Part shown: piece by piece, positions 34,513 to 43,301 of the stretch
Position numbering within the stretch: the stretch's first letter is position 1
Layout of the letters: each line of letters opens with the position of its first letter
NCBI RefSeq assembly: GCF_025854275.1
Contig: NZ_CP107567.1
Coordinates: 6,076,001 to 6,140,000, forward strand
DNA length: 64,000 bases
From: Streptomyces peucetius
GTDB taxonomy: Bacteria; Actinomycetota; Actinomycetes; Streptomycetales; Streptomycetaceae
Direction of reading: 5' to 3'
The notes under the pieces: model-generated
What the model was told of the DNA's origin: nothing
Databases searched by the model: none
The model's input: only the letters and a program-made list of their open reading frames with translations
Position numbers and translations under genes: made by a program

Positions 34513-35673
34513 GTGCGCGGTGGCAAGTGGGCTCGGTGGCCCACCCGGGAGGCGCTCTCCCATATCGGCGTCCCACGCGCCCGGACGGCACTCGACATCG
34601 CGCTGCTCGCCGCCCTGTCCACCTGGGCCGTCGTCAGCGCCTACTCCTCGGACGTCTTCCACGGCTGGGGCGCCGTGCTGCCGCCGGCGGCCCTCGGCGC
34701 CTGCGCTGCCGCAGGGATCCGGTACCACCTGACCACCCTCGCCCACCGCTTGGTGCCGTCGCTGGCGCTGATCGCCGTCTTCGCGGCCGTCGGCTGGGGA
34801 GCCTGTCTCGCCGAGGCGTACGTCGCGGCGGTGGTGCTGTGGATCGGTGCCTGCGTCATGTCCATGGAGCGGCTGCCGCTCGCGGTCGCCCTGGCGGTGG
34901 TCGCGGTCATGATGCCGGGGTTCGCGCTGATCGACGACAGCGACTGGGGAGCGGTCGTCACCCTGGCGACCGTCTCGCTCGGCGGCTATGCGCTGCGCCT
35001 GGACGCGGAGGCCCGTGGGGCCGGCTTCCGGCTGCTGGCCCAGGAACGGGCCGCCCGCGAGGCCGAGGCGCTCTCGGCGGCTCTCGCCGAACGGGCCCGT
35101 ATCGCCCGTGAGATCCACGATGTGCTCGCGCACAGCCTGTCCGCGCAGTTGGTGCATCTGGAGGCGGCCAGGCTGCAGATCGAGCGGGGACCGGAAGGAG
35201 CCTTCCGGGACCAGATCCTGGAGCGCGTGGTGGCCGCGCGCGGCATGGCCCGCGAAGGGCTCGCCGAGACACGGCAAGCGCTGTCGGCGCTGCGCGGCGA
35301 GATGGCAGCCGTCGAGGACTATCTGCGCGAACTGGCCGCGAACGACGGCGCACGGACCGAGGTCTCCGGTGTACGGAGGCAGCTGCCGCCCGAGGCGTCA
35401 CAGACCGTGCGGCGGGTGGCACAGGAAGCTCTGACCAATGTGCGCAAGCACGCGCCGGGGGCCGAGGTACGGCTGCTGATCGCCTATCGCGCCGACGAAG
35501 TCTTTTTGGAAGTCCGGGACTTCGGGGCTCCGGGAAAGGCCGGCGACCTCACGGCGTCCGGCGCCGGGTACGGTCTGCTCGGGATGCGGGAGCGCGCCGA
35601 TCTGCTCGGTGGCACGCTCGAGGCGGGACCGGAGGGGGAGGGGTTCGTGGTGCGGCTGCGGGTGCCGGCGTGA
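34513..35673 (+). CDS. NarL-type sensor histidine kinase
   Basis: 386 residues from a GTG with GAGGAGG five bases upstream; in-frame ATGs at 34432 and 34465 would add a poorly conserved stretch. Five to six N-terminal hydrophobic segments (LDIALLAALSTWAVVSAY, LALIAVFAAVGWGACLAEAY, and others) form a membrane sensor with short loops. The HisKA_3 phosphoacceptor is in ERARIAREIHDVLAHSLSAQ (His near residue 201). The HATPase domain has VAQEALTNVRKHA (N box) and GAGYGLLGMRERADLLGG (G boxes). The GTGA overlap with the next gene makes this a translationally coupled pair. The signal is unknown. Confidence 0.93.
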   Translation: MRGGKWARWPTREALSHIGVPRARTALDIALLAALSTWAVVSAYSSDVFHGWGAVLPPAALGACAAAGIRYHLTTLAHRLVPSLALIAVFAAVGWGACLAEAYVAAVVLWIGACVMSMERLPLAVALAVVAVMMPGFALIDDSDWGAVVTLATVSLGGYALRLDAEARGAGFRLLAQERAAREAEALSAALAERARIAREIHDVLAHSLSAQLVHLEAARLQIERGPEGAFRDQILERVVAARGMAREGLAETRQALSALRGEMAAVEDYLRELAANDGARTEVSGVRRQLPPEASQTVRRVAQEALTNVRKHAPGAEVRLLIAYRADEVFLEVRDFGAPGKAGDLTASGAGYGLLGMRERADLLGGTLEAGPEGEGFVVRLRVPA

Positions 35674-36344
35674 CCGGGGAGGTGGCCCGGGTCGTCGTCG
35701 CCGACGACCAGGCGGTGGTGCGCGAGGGCATCGTGATGCTGCTGGGACTGCTGCCCGGCATCGAGGTCGTCGGCTCCGCCAGGGACGGGGCGGAGGCGGT
35801 CGCCCTCGTCGCCGAACTCGCCCCCGACGTCGTCCTGATGGATCTGCGGATGCCCCGGGTCGACGGGGTGGAGGCGACCCGCCGGATCCGCGATGAGCAC
35901 CCCGCCACGCAGGTCGTCGTGCTCACCACCTACGCGGACGACGACTCGCTCTTCCCCGCGCTGAGGGCGGGGGCACGGGGCTACCTCACCAAGGACGCCG
36001 ACGGGGACGAAATCGTCCGCGCGATCCAGGAGGTCGTCGCCGGGCGCGCCGGGCTGTCCCCGGTGGTCCAGCGCCGGCTCCTCGAACAGGTCACGGCGGC
36101 GCCCGCGCCGTCCGGCCCCCGGCTGCCCGACGGGCTGACCGTGCGGGAGGGCGAGGTGCTCACGCTGATCGCCGAGGGGCTGAGCAACGCCGACATCGCG
36201 CGGCGGCTCGGCATTTCCACGGCCACGGTGAAGACCCACATCAACAACCTGTTCGCCAAGGCCGGTCTCCACGACCGGGCTCAGGCCGTCCGGTACGCCT
36301 ATCGGGAAGGGCTCGCGCAGCCTCCTGGGCCGGACATCACCTAA
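35670..36344 (+). CDS. NarL-type response regulator
   Basis: 224 residues, GTG start overlapping the kinase stop by four bases. The receiver domain carries the acidic pair in VVADDQ, the phosphorylated Asp58 in VVLMDLRMP and the conserved Lys in YLTKDAD. The C-terminal LuxR-type helix-turn-helix (LTVREGEVLTLIAEGLSN, DIARRLGISTATVKTHINNL) binds DNA. It is the cognate partner of the preceding kinase. The next gene downstream encodes a DUF485/symporter pair only 98 bp away, but a regulatory link is not shown by sequence. Confidence 0.95.
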   Translation: MTGEVARVVVADDQAVVREGIVMLLGLLPGIEVVGSARDGAEAVALVAELAPDVVLMDLRMPRVDGVEATRRIRDEHPATQVVVLTTYADDDSLFPALRAGARGYLTKDADGDEIVRAIQEVVAGRAGLSPVVQRRLLEQVTAAPAPSGPRLPDGLTVREGEVLTLIAEGLSNADIARRLGISTATVKTHINNLFAKAGLHDRAQAVRYAYREGLAQPPGPDIT

Positions 36345-36442
36345 TGGGGTGAAGACCTCAAGAGAAGAGTCCGGGATCTTCCCACTCTGTCCATCCTTGG
36401 GCAGGCGGCCGAAACGGTTCGCGGCGGCAAGGAGAGTCGATC

Positions 36443-36922
36443 GTGGAGAAGCAGGAAGACCGGGACGTCGCCCCGGTGCGGCTCGACGACCCGTGGTGCG
36501 ACGCCCTGGCCTCCGGCTGGAGCGACCGGGACGGCATCGGGGCCCCCGCTCCCGGCGGCCCGCCCGCCCCGGGGGAGGGCCACACGGCCGGGCCGAACGC
36601 CGCCGACGTCTATCTCGAGGTGCAGCGCAGCGAGGCCTTCCAGGAGATGCGCGCCCGCTACCGCCGGTTCGTCGTCCCCGCCTGTGCCGCCTTCCTCCTC
36701 TGGTATCTGGCGTATGTCGTGGCGGCGACGACGGCGCCGGGGCTGATGGCCAGGCCGGTTGCCGGGGCGGTCAACGTGGCGATGGTCGCCGGGCTCGCCC
36801 AGTTCCTCACCACGTTTCTGCTGACCTGGGCGTACGCCCGCCACGCCAGGCTGCGCCGGGACCGGGCGGCGCTGGATCTGCGCTGGGACACCCAGGAGAT
36901 GACCAGAGGAGTCGGGCGTTGA
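36443..36922 (+). CDS. DUF485 membrane protein, partner of acetate-type symporter
   Basis: 159 residues from GTG after AAGGAGA. The N-terminal ~60 residues are soluble and Pro/Gly-rich. Two transmembrane segments follow (FVVPACAAFLLWYLAYVVAA and AMVAGLAQFLTTFLLTWAYA), with the DUF485 hallmark EVQRSEAFQEMRARYRRF before the first. DUF485 proteins are almost always encoded just upstream of ActP-like symporters, as YjcH-ActP in E. coli. Here the stop codon overlaps the symporter TTG start (TTGA), so they are translationally coupled. Confidence 0.9.
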   Translation: MEKQEDRDVAPVRLDDPWCDALASGWSDRDGIGAPAPGGPPAPGEGHTAGPNAADVYLEVQRSEAFQEMRARYRRFVVPACAAFLLWYLAYVVAATTAPGLMARPVAGAVNVAMVAGLAQFLTTFLLTWAYARHARLRRDRAALDLRWDTQEMTRGVGR

Positions 36923-38520
36923 CGGGAGACCACCAGGCGCTTGCGCTGCTGCTGTTCAGCGTGTTCATCGCGGTCACGCTCGCCATCACCACCTGGGTGA
37001 GCCGCAACAGACGAGGTTCCGCCGAGGAGTTCTACGCGGGCGGGCGGCTGTTCTCCCCGATGGAGAACGGATTCGCCATCGCCGGGGACTACATGTCCGC
37101 TGCCTCCTTCCTCGGCATCTCCGGTCTCATCGCGCTCTACGGCTACGACGGAATGCTCTACTCCGTCGGCTTCCTGGTCGCCTGGCTGGTCGTGCTCCTG
37201 CTCGTCGCCGAACTGGTCCGCAACTGCGGCCGGTTCACCCTCGCCGACGTCGTCGCCGCACGGATGAGGGAACGCCCCGTCCGTATCGCGGCAGGGACCT
37301 CGTCCGTCACCGTCTCCGTGCTCTACCTGGTGGCGCAGATGGTGGGAGCCGGCAGCCTGGTCGCGCTGCTGCTCGGCGGGACGAGCGAGGCCGCGCGCTC
37401 GTGGACCGTCGTCGGCGTCGGCGCACTGATGGTGATCTATGTGTCGCTGGGCGGGATGAGGGCCACCACCTGGATCCAGATCGTGAAAGCCGTGCTGCTG
37501 ATGACCGGCGCGATCGCGATGACCGTGCTTGTACTGCTGCGTTTCCACGGCGACTTCGACCAACTGCTCCGTACCGCCGCCGCGCGCAGCGGTCACGGCA
37601 TGGACTTCCTCGCCCCCGGCCTGAGATACGGCGGGGACTGGACCTCCCGTCTGGACTTCATCAGCCTCGGCGTGGCGCTCGTCCTCGGTACGGCAGGACT
37701 GCCGCACATCCTGTCGCGCTTCTACACCGTGCCGACCGCCCGGGCCGCCCGCCGCTCGGTCGTCTGGTCCATCGGGCTCATCGGCGGCTTCTATCTGATG
37801 ACGATCGTGCTCGGTTTCGGAGCGGCCGCCGTGGTCGGCACGGCGGAGGTCCGGGCGTCCAACGCAGCGGGCAACACCGCCGTGCCGCTGCTCGCCCTCG
37901 ACCTGGGCGGAGGCGCCGGCTCCACCGGGGGCACCGTGCTGTTCGCGGTCGTGGCGGCCGTGGCGTTCGCGACGATCCTCGCCGTCGTCGCGGGCATCAC
38001 CCTCGCGTCCTCCGCGTCCGTCGCCCACGATCTGTACGCGATGCTGCGGAGCCGGCGCGCCGCCGGGCGACGCCCGTACAGCGAGGTCGCCGTCGCCCGC
38101 GTCGCCGCGGTCGGCATCGGCGCGGTCGCGATCGCCCTCGGGCTGCTGGCACGGGACCTGAACGTCGCCTTCCTGGTCGGCCTCGCCTTCGCCGTCGCCG
38201 CCTCCGCCAACCTTCCGGTCCTGCTCTACTCGCTGTTCTGGCGGAACTTCACCACGCGCGGCGCCGTCTGGTCCGTCTACGGGGGGCTGGTGCCCGCTGT
38301 GCTGCTGGTGGTCCTGTCACCGGTCGTCTCCGGAGGCGACCGGTCGCTGTTCCCCGGGGTGGACTTCCATGTCTTTCCGCTGGAGAACCCGGGGCTCGTC
38401 TCCATCCCGCTCGGCTTCCTGGCCGGCTGGATCGGCACGGTCGTCTCCTCGGAGCCGCCGGACCCGGCCAAGCACGCCGAGACAGAGGTACGGGCGCTGA
38501 CCGGCGCCGGCGCCGCCTGA
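36919..38520 (+). CDS. Sodium:solute symporter, ActP-like (acetate/monocarboxylate)
   Basis: 533-residue SSS-family permease from a TTG with AGAGGA eight bases upstream; it overlaps the DUF485 stop. About 13 hydrophobic segments. Family marks: RRGSAEEFYAGGRLFSPMENGFAIAGDYMSAASFLG (in part; FYAGGR and AGDYMSAASFLG are ActP-like), VVGVGALMVIYVSLGGMRATTW, GTAGLPHILSRFYTVPTA, and the conserved SSASVAHDLYA. It probably imports acetate, pyruvate or similar monocarboxylates with Na+. A CitA/CitB-like two-component system lies convergently downstream. Confidence 0.9.
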   Translation: MTGDHQALALLLFSVFIAVTLAITTWVSRNRRGSAEEFYAGGRLFSPMENGFAIAGDYMSAASFLGISGLIALYGYDGMLYSVGFLVAWLVVLLLVAELVRNCGRFTLADVVAARMRERPVRIAAGTSSVTVSVLYLVAQMVGAGSLVALLLGGTSEAARSWTVVGVGALMVIYVSLGGMRATTWIQIVKAVLLMTGAIAMTVLVLLRFHGDFDQLLRTAAARSGHGMDFLAPGLRYGGDWTSRLDFISLGVALVLGTAGLPHILSRFYTVPTARAARRSVVWSIGLIGGFYLMTIVLGFGAAAVVGTAEVRASNAAGNTAVPLLALDLGGGAGSTGGTVLFAVVAAVAFATILAVVAGITLASSASVAHDLYAMLRSRRAAGRRPYSEVAVARVAAVGIGAVAIALGLLARDLNVAFLVGLAFAVAASANLPVLLYSLFWRNFTTRGAVWSVYGGLVPAVLLVVLSPVVSGGDRSLFPGVDFHVFPLENPGLVSIPLGFLAGWIGTVVSSEPPDPAKHAETEVRALTGAGAA

Positions 38521-38555
38521 CCGGACCGGACCGGACCGTGGCGAGCGAACGGGCG

Positions 38556-38587
38556 GCCGCCGCTCGGCCAGGGGCCAGAGCGGCGGC
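38556..38587. terminator. Hairpin between symporter and CitB-like genes
   Basis: Left arm GCCGCCGCTCGGCC (38556-38569) pairs with GGCCAGAGCGGCGGC (38573-38587) with one bulge, a very stable structure between convergent genes. Immediately upstream, GACCG is repeated four times from 38519. Confidence 0.7.
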
Positions 38588-38658
38588 AGGCGGCGTGTCA
38601 GGGGCGGCTGACAGGCTCCCGCCCCGGGCCGTCAGGTGGCCCCGAGCACCCCGCGATG

Positions 38659-39339
38659 TCAGACGCTCGACACCCACACGTAGCGGTGCTCCGGGCGGCC
38701 CGTCTCGCCGTACCGGAGTGTCAGCCGCACCCTGCTCGTCCGCTCGAGGAGCTTCAGATAGCGCTGCGCGGTCTGCCGGCTCACCCCCGCCCGGTCCGCG
38801 ATCTCCTGCGCCGACAGCGGGCCGTCGGCGGCGAGCAGCACCTGCCGCACCAACTCGGCGGTGGTCGGGGAGTGTCCCTTCGGCAGTTCCGGGGCGACCA
38901 CACCGGCCGACAGGGTGCCGAAGATCCGGTCGACCTCCGCCTGCTCGGCCTCGCCACCGCTGTCCAGCGCCCGCCGCAGCGCCGCGTACGCCTCCAGTTT
39001 GGCGCGCAGCCCGGCGAAGTTGAACGGCTTGACGAGGTACTGCAGGGCGCCGTGGCGCATCGCCGCCTGGACCGTGGCCACGTCCCTGGCCGCCGTCACC
39101 ATGATCACGTCCGTCTGGTGGCCGAGGACGCGGAGCTCGCGGACGACCGCCAGCCCGTTCTCGTCCGGCAGGTAATGGTCGAGCAGGATCAGATCGACGG
39201 GCACCTCGGCGATCCGGGCGAGCGCCTCGGCCGCCGAATGAGCCCGTGCCACGACGCGGAAGCCCTCGACCTTGGCGACATAGGCGGCGTTGATCTCCGC
39301 GACCCGGATGTCGTCGTCCACCACCAGTACGTCGATCAT
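38659..39339 (-). CDS. CitB/DcuR-type response regulator
   Basis: 226 residues, ATG overlapping the kinase stop (ATGA). Receiver domain with Asp54 in LILLDHYLPDE and the usual VVDDD acidic pair; the Lys lies in YLVKPFNF. The C-terminal helix-turn-helix (PLSAQEIADRAGVSRQTAQRYLKLLE) is of the transcription-antitermination-like CitT type, not LuxR. Such regulators control transport of citrate, C4-dicarboxylates or other organic acids. The convergent neighbour is an acetate-type symporter, a plausible but unproven target; the divergent neighbour is the decayed sugar importer. Confidence 0.93.
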   Translation of the reverse strand: MIDVLVVDDDIRVAEINAAYVAKVEGFRVVARAHSAAEALARIAEVPVDLILLDHYLPDENGLAVVRELRVLGHQTDVIMVTAARDVATVQAAMRHGALQYLVKPFNFAGLRAKLEAYAALRRALDSGGEAEQAEVDRIFGTLSAGVVAPELPKGHSPTTAELVRQVLLAADGPLSAQEIADRAGVSRQTAQRYLKLLERTSRVRLTLRYGETGRPEHRYVWVSSV

Positions 39340-41057
39340 CGTGCCTGCCGAATCTCTTGTGGGTCGCCCGCCACCGCCCCGGTCCCGGCGGCGGCTCCTG
39401 CCTCTGGCCCCGCTGCCGGTGCGCCGACCGTCCCGACCGGACCGTCCTCCGTCAGGGCGTCGGGCAGTACGACGCTGAACTCGGCGCCGCCGGCCACCGA
39501 GGTGCGGACCGCCGCACTGCCGCCCTGCCGCTCCGCGAACCGGCGCACCAGGGGCAGCCCCAAGCCGCGTTTGCCGTGGGCCGGCAGCTCCTTGGTGCTC
39601 CACCCCTCCGTGAAGATCAGCTCACGCTGCTCGTCCGGGACTCCGGGCCCGCTGTCCGAGACCCGCAGAACCACCGTGCGTCCCTCCGCACGCAGCTCGA
39701 CCTCGACCTCCGGGTCCGGTGTGCCCGCTGCCGCGTCCAGCGCGTTGTCGACGAGGTTGCCGACCACCGTGACCAGCCCGCGCGGATCCACCAGCCGGTC
39801 GGGCAGCAGGGTCCCGGGAGCGACGCCCAGCGAGACCCCGCGCTCCGCCGCCACCGTCGCCTTGCCGACCAGCAGGGCGGCGAGCAGCGGGTCGTGGACC
39901 CGCTCCGTGACCTGCTCGGCGGTCGTCCGGTGCACCCCGACCACTTCGGTGACGAACTCCACCGCCTCCTGGTGCATCTCCAGCTCCAGCAGGCCCAGCA
40001 GGGTGTGCAGGCGGTTGGCGTGCTCGTGGTCCTGTGCGCGCAGCGCGTCGATCAGGCCCCGGGTGGAGTCCAGCTCACGGCCCAGCTGCTCGAGTTCCGT
40101 CCGGTCACGGAGCGTGGCGACGGCGCCGCCGTCGTCGGTCGGCATCCGGTTGGCGACCAGCACCCGGCTGCCCCGTACGGTCAGCAGATCGTCCCCGCTC
40201 ACCCGGCCCGCCAGCACGTCGCTGGTGCGCCCTTCGCCCAGCACCTCGTCCAGTGGCCGGCCGATGGCCTCGGGGCCCACGCCGAGCAGCCGCTGCGCCT
40301 CGTCGTTCAGCAGCCGGATACGCCCTGCCGCATCCAGGGCCACCACGCCCTCCCTGATGCCGTGCAGCATCGCCTCGCGCTCGGCGAGCAGTGCGGAGAT
40401 GTCGGAGAAGGCCAGATCATGGGTCTGCCGCTGGAGTCTGCGGGAGATGAGATACGCGGCGAGCGCCCCGACGGCCAGTGCGCCCCCGGCATAGGCGAGC
40501 AGCCCGGGGATCGCCGCAAGCAGCCTGGCCCGCACGCTGTCGTACTCGATACCGACGGACACGGCGCCGACGATCGTCCCGTCCGTGTCACGCAACGGCA
40601 CCTTGCCGCGGGCGGAGCGGCCGAGCGTGCCGCTGTCGATCTCCATCACGTCCCGGCCGGCCAGCGCCTCGCTCGGGTCGGTGGAGACGATGCGGCCGAT
40701 CCGCTCGGGGGAGGTGTGGGACCAGCGCACGCCGCGGCCGTCCATGACCACGATGTACTCGGCCCCCGTTGCCTGCCTGATCCGCTCGGCCTCGGCCTGC
40801 ACCGGTCCGTCGGGGGTCGGCCGGGAGCCGGCCAGTTCCTCGGCGAGCTCCGGCGACGCGGTGGTCTCCGCGATGGCGAGCGCGCGGCGCATCGCCTGGT
40901 CGTCGAGCTGGGCGCTGAGGGGGGCGAGGAACAGGCCGGTGACCAGTGCGGTGACCCCGGTGACGATCGCCAGCTGCATCAGCAGGACCTGGGAGAACAC
41001 CCGCTGCGGCCAGCCGAACCGCCGTCGCCGGGCGGGGGCGGTCGGTGCGGGACTCAT
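39336..41057 (-). CDS. CitA/DcuS-type sensor histidine kinase
   Basis: 573-residue membrane kinase from MSPAPTAPARRRRFGWPQ. First transmembrane helix about 20-45 (VLLMQLAIVTGVTALVTGLF), then a periplasmic-type PASC/sCache domain (about 46-180; GAEYIVVMDGRGVRWSH and GTIVGAVSVGIEYD), second helix (LLAAIPGLLAYAGGALAVGA), a cytoplasmic PAS domain (IREGVVALDAAGRIRLLNDEAQ), the phosphoacceptor segment LRAQDHEHANRLHTLLGLLELE, and an HATPase domain with NLVDNALDAA and GKRGLGLPLVRRFAE. Organic-acid ligand binding is inferred from architecture. The C-terminal ~40 residues are a Gly/Ala/Pro tail. Confidence 0.93.
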   Translation of the reverse strand: MSPAPTAPARRRRFGWPQRVFSQVLLMQLAIVTGVTALVTGLFLAPLSAQLDDQAMRRALAIAETTASPELAEELAGSRPTPDGPVQAEAERIRQATGAEYIVVMDGRGVRWSHTSPERIGRIVSTDPSEALAGRDVMEIDSGTLGRSARGKVPLRDTDGTIVGAVSVGIEYDSVRARLLAAIPGLLAYAGGALAVGALAAYLISRRLQRQTHDLAFSDISALLAEREAMLHGIREGVVALDAAGRIRLLNDEAQRLLGVGPEAIGRPLDEVLGEGRTSDVLAGRVSGDDLLTVRGSRVLVANRMPTDDGGAVATLRDRTELEQLGRELDSTRGLIDALRAQDHEHANRLHTLLGLLELEMHQEAVEFVTEVVGVHRTTAEQVTERVHDPLLAALLVGKATVAAERGVSLGVAPGTLLPDRLVDPRGLVTVVGNLVDNALDAAAGTPDPEVEVELRAEGRTVVLRVSDSGPGVPDEQRELIFTEGWSTKELPAHGKRGLGLPLVRRFAERQGGSAAVRTSVAGGAEFSVVLPDALTEDGPVGTVGAPAAGPEAGAAAGTGAVAGDPQEIRQAR

Positions 41058-41106
41058 GTGTACGAACGGTAAGGGGAGCAGCTCCCATTCCGGAAATGTA
41101 GGGCCG

Positions 41107-41123
41107 ACGCAAATTGTTTGCGT
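41107..41123. promoter_or_regulatory. Perfect palindrome upstream of citA-like kinase / sugar remnant
   Basis: ACGCAAATTGTTTGCGT has perfect 7-bp arms with a 3-bp centre, 50 bp upstream of the kinase start and 61 bp upstream of the truncated binding-protein frame. Candidate operator; the cognate regulator is unknown. Confidence 0.6.
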
Positions 41124-41183
41124 TGTTTGCGGCGGACTTTCGGTGCACTTCCATTTTCCCGACAGTACGGGTGAAAGCCGCTG

Positions 41184-42263
41184 GTGCAAGGGTCCGCGAG
41201 CGCCGTCGGTGCGGCGCCGTACTTCACCGACCTCCAGCAGGTCCTCGACAACGACGGCGCCGCCGACATCACCCCGTACGTCAACGAGCAGACCGTGCCG
41301 GCGCTCGGTGACATAGACCCGGACGTGCTCGGCTCGCTCAAGCACGAGGGCAAGCTGTACGGCCTGCCGACGAGCAACTACACCATGGGCCTGCTCATCC
41401 ACCGGAGGCTCTTCGAGCAGGCCGGGCTCGACCCTGACACCCCGCCCACCACCTGGGACGAGGTCCGGTCCGCGGCCAAGAAGATCGCGGCCCTCGGCAA
41501 CGGTGTCGCCGGCTTCGGTGAATACAGCGCCGCCAACACCGGCGGCTGGCACTTCAGGGCGCAGATGTACAGCCTCGGCGGCGACATCGTCGACGCGAGC
41601 GGCAGGAAGGCCGCCTTCAACGACGACCTGGGACGTCAGGTCGTCCGCAACCTCCACGCCATGCGCTGGGAGGACGACAGCATGGGCAAGACCCAGCTGC
41701 TCAAGTGGGGCGACCTGCAGAAGCAGATCGCCTCCGACAAGCTGGGCTTGTTCCTCGCCGCGCCGGACGACATCGCGTACATGGTCCAGCAGCTCGGGGC
41801 CGAGTACGAGAACTTCGGCCTCGGCCCGATCCCCGGCGGGAAGGCCACCCTCTTCGGCGGCAACAGCTACATGATCAAGAAGGGCATCTCGCCCGACAAG
41901 ATCAAGGCAGCGGTCGCCTGGCTGAACTTCAAGAACCTGACCGTCGGCAAGGGGCAGTTCGACTGGGCGCGCACCAAGGCCGACAAGCTGCCCGTCGGTC
42001 TGCCGCAGCCCAACTTCTGGCTGGGCGGCTCCAGGAAGAAGGACGACGCGAACCGCGCCGCCAACGCCACCATGCCGGTCGAGAACTTCCAGACCTTCAT
42101 GGACAACCCGGTAAAGGGCAAGGCCGAGCCGCCCAAGGCCCAGGAGATCTACAAGGTCCTGGACAACGTGATGTCCGGGGTCCTCACCAACGAGGACGCG
42201 GATGTGGACAAGCTGCTCGCCACCGCCGAGCAGCAGGTCAACCAGATCCTGGCCAACCAGTAG
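41184..42263 (+). pseudogene. Sugar ABC transporter substrate-binding protein, N-terminus missing
   Basis: The frame encodes about 355 residues of a MalE/oligosaccharide-type extracellular binding protein (PYFTDLQQVLDNDG, KLYGLPTSNYTMGLLIHRRL, GGNSYMIKKGISPDKIKAAVAWL). Homologous proteins of this class are about 430-450 residues and begin with a lipoprotein signal peptide and a Cys; here the first ~100 residues, including the signal, are absent. The nearest frame opening is a GTG at 41184 without a ribosome-binding site. The sequence directly upstream (41057-41180) is promoter DNA of the divergent kinase, so a deletion junction probably lies near 41180. The protein could not be exported. Confidence 0.85.
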
Positions 42264-42319
42264 CAGCCCGACCGGGCCGCGAACACCCGGCCCGGCCCCG
42301 ACCGCAGCGAGGAGCGACG

Positions 42320-43283
42320 ATGTCGGCCCCCACCCTGTCCACGAGCAAGGCCGCCCCGACCGGCCGCCCGCGGCCCGCCGCACCCGGCGGCGGACCGTCC
42401 GGCAGATCGTTCAAGAGGGCACCTGCGCCGTAATCTCACGGCACACGGCTTCCTGATCGGCGCGGTGCTCTGCTTCTCGTTCTTCTCGTGGTATCCCATG
42501 GTCAGGGAGTTCGTGCTGGCCTTCCAGAAGACCGAGGACGGCCGGACCACCTGGGCCGGCTGGTCCAACCTCACCACCGTCTTCAACGACCCGGCCTTCT
42601 GGCAGGCATGGCAGAACACCCTGTACTTCACCGTGCTGGCGCTGCTGCTCGGCTTCGTCGTGCCGTTCCTGGTCGCGATCGTCCTGAACGAGTTCCGGCA
42701 CGCCCAGGGCTATCTGCGCCTGCTGGTCTATCTGCCGGTGATGCTGCCGCCGGTCGCCTCCGTGCTGCTCTTCAAGTACCTGTACGACCCGGGCCACGGG
42801 CTGCTGAACGAGATCCTCGGCTTTCTGCACCTGCCGGAGCAGCAGTGGCTCCAGGCCCCGGACACGTCGATGCTGTCCGTGGTCATCGCGGCGACCTGGA
42901 TGAACATGGGCGGCGCCACCCTGATCTACCTCGCCGCCCTCCAGGGCATTCCCGGGGAGCTCTACGAGGCCGCCGAACTCGACGGGGCGGGGCTGCTGCG
43001 CAAGATCTGGCACGTCACCGTCCCGCAGACCAGGCTGATCCTCTCCCTGATGCTGCTGATGCAGATCATCGCGACGATGCAGGTCTTCACGGAGCTGTTC
43101 CTGCTGACGAACGGCGCCGGTCCCGAGGGTTCGACCACCACCGTCGTCCACCTCATTTACCAGTACGCCTTCAACCTCAACAACTACGGCGCCGCCGCCG
43201 CGCTCGGTCTGGTCCTGCTCGTACTGCTCGCCGGATTCTCCGCGGCGTACGTACGGCTCAGCCGCGCCGGCGACGACGCCTAG
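42320..43283 (+). pseudogene. Sugar ABC permease 1 (MalF-type), +1 frameshift
   Basis: ATG 42320 after GAGGAG starts MSAPTLSTSKAAPTGRP and runs to RSFKRAPAP then TAA at 42431. One base fewer at 42421-42423 (GCACTG instead of GCACCTG) would read on as LRRNLTAHGFLIGAVLCFSFF, and the remainder of the permease, six transmembrane segments, is open to 43283. The EAA loop is intact (ELYEAAELDGAGLLRKIWHVTVPQ). The lesion is not in a homopolymer. Internal initiation at GTG 42465 would lose part of the first transmembrane helix. It follows the truncated binding-protein gene. Confidence 0.87.
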
Positions 43284-43301
43284 GGCCGGGGGAGACGACG
43301 G

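Noticed and set aside
38519..38540. Four GACCG repeats after the symporter as a possible regulatory array.
   Set aside because: Short and simple-sequence; the adjoining stable hairpin explains the region better as a terminator.
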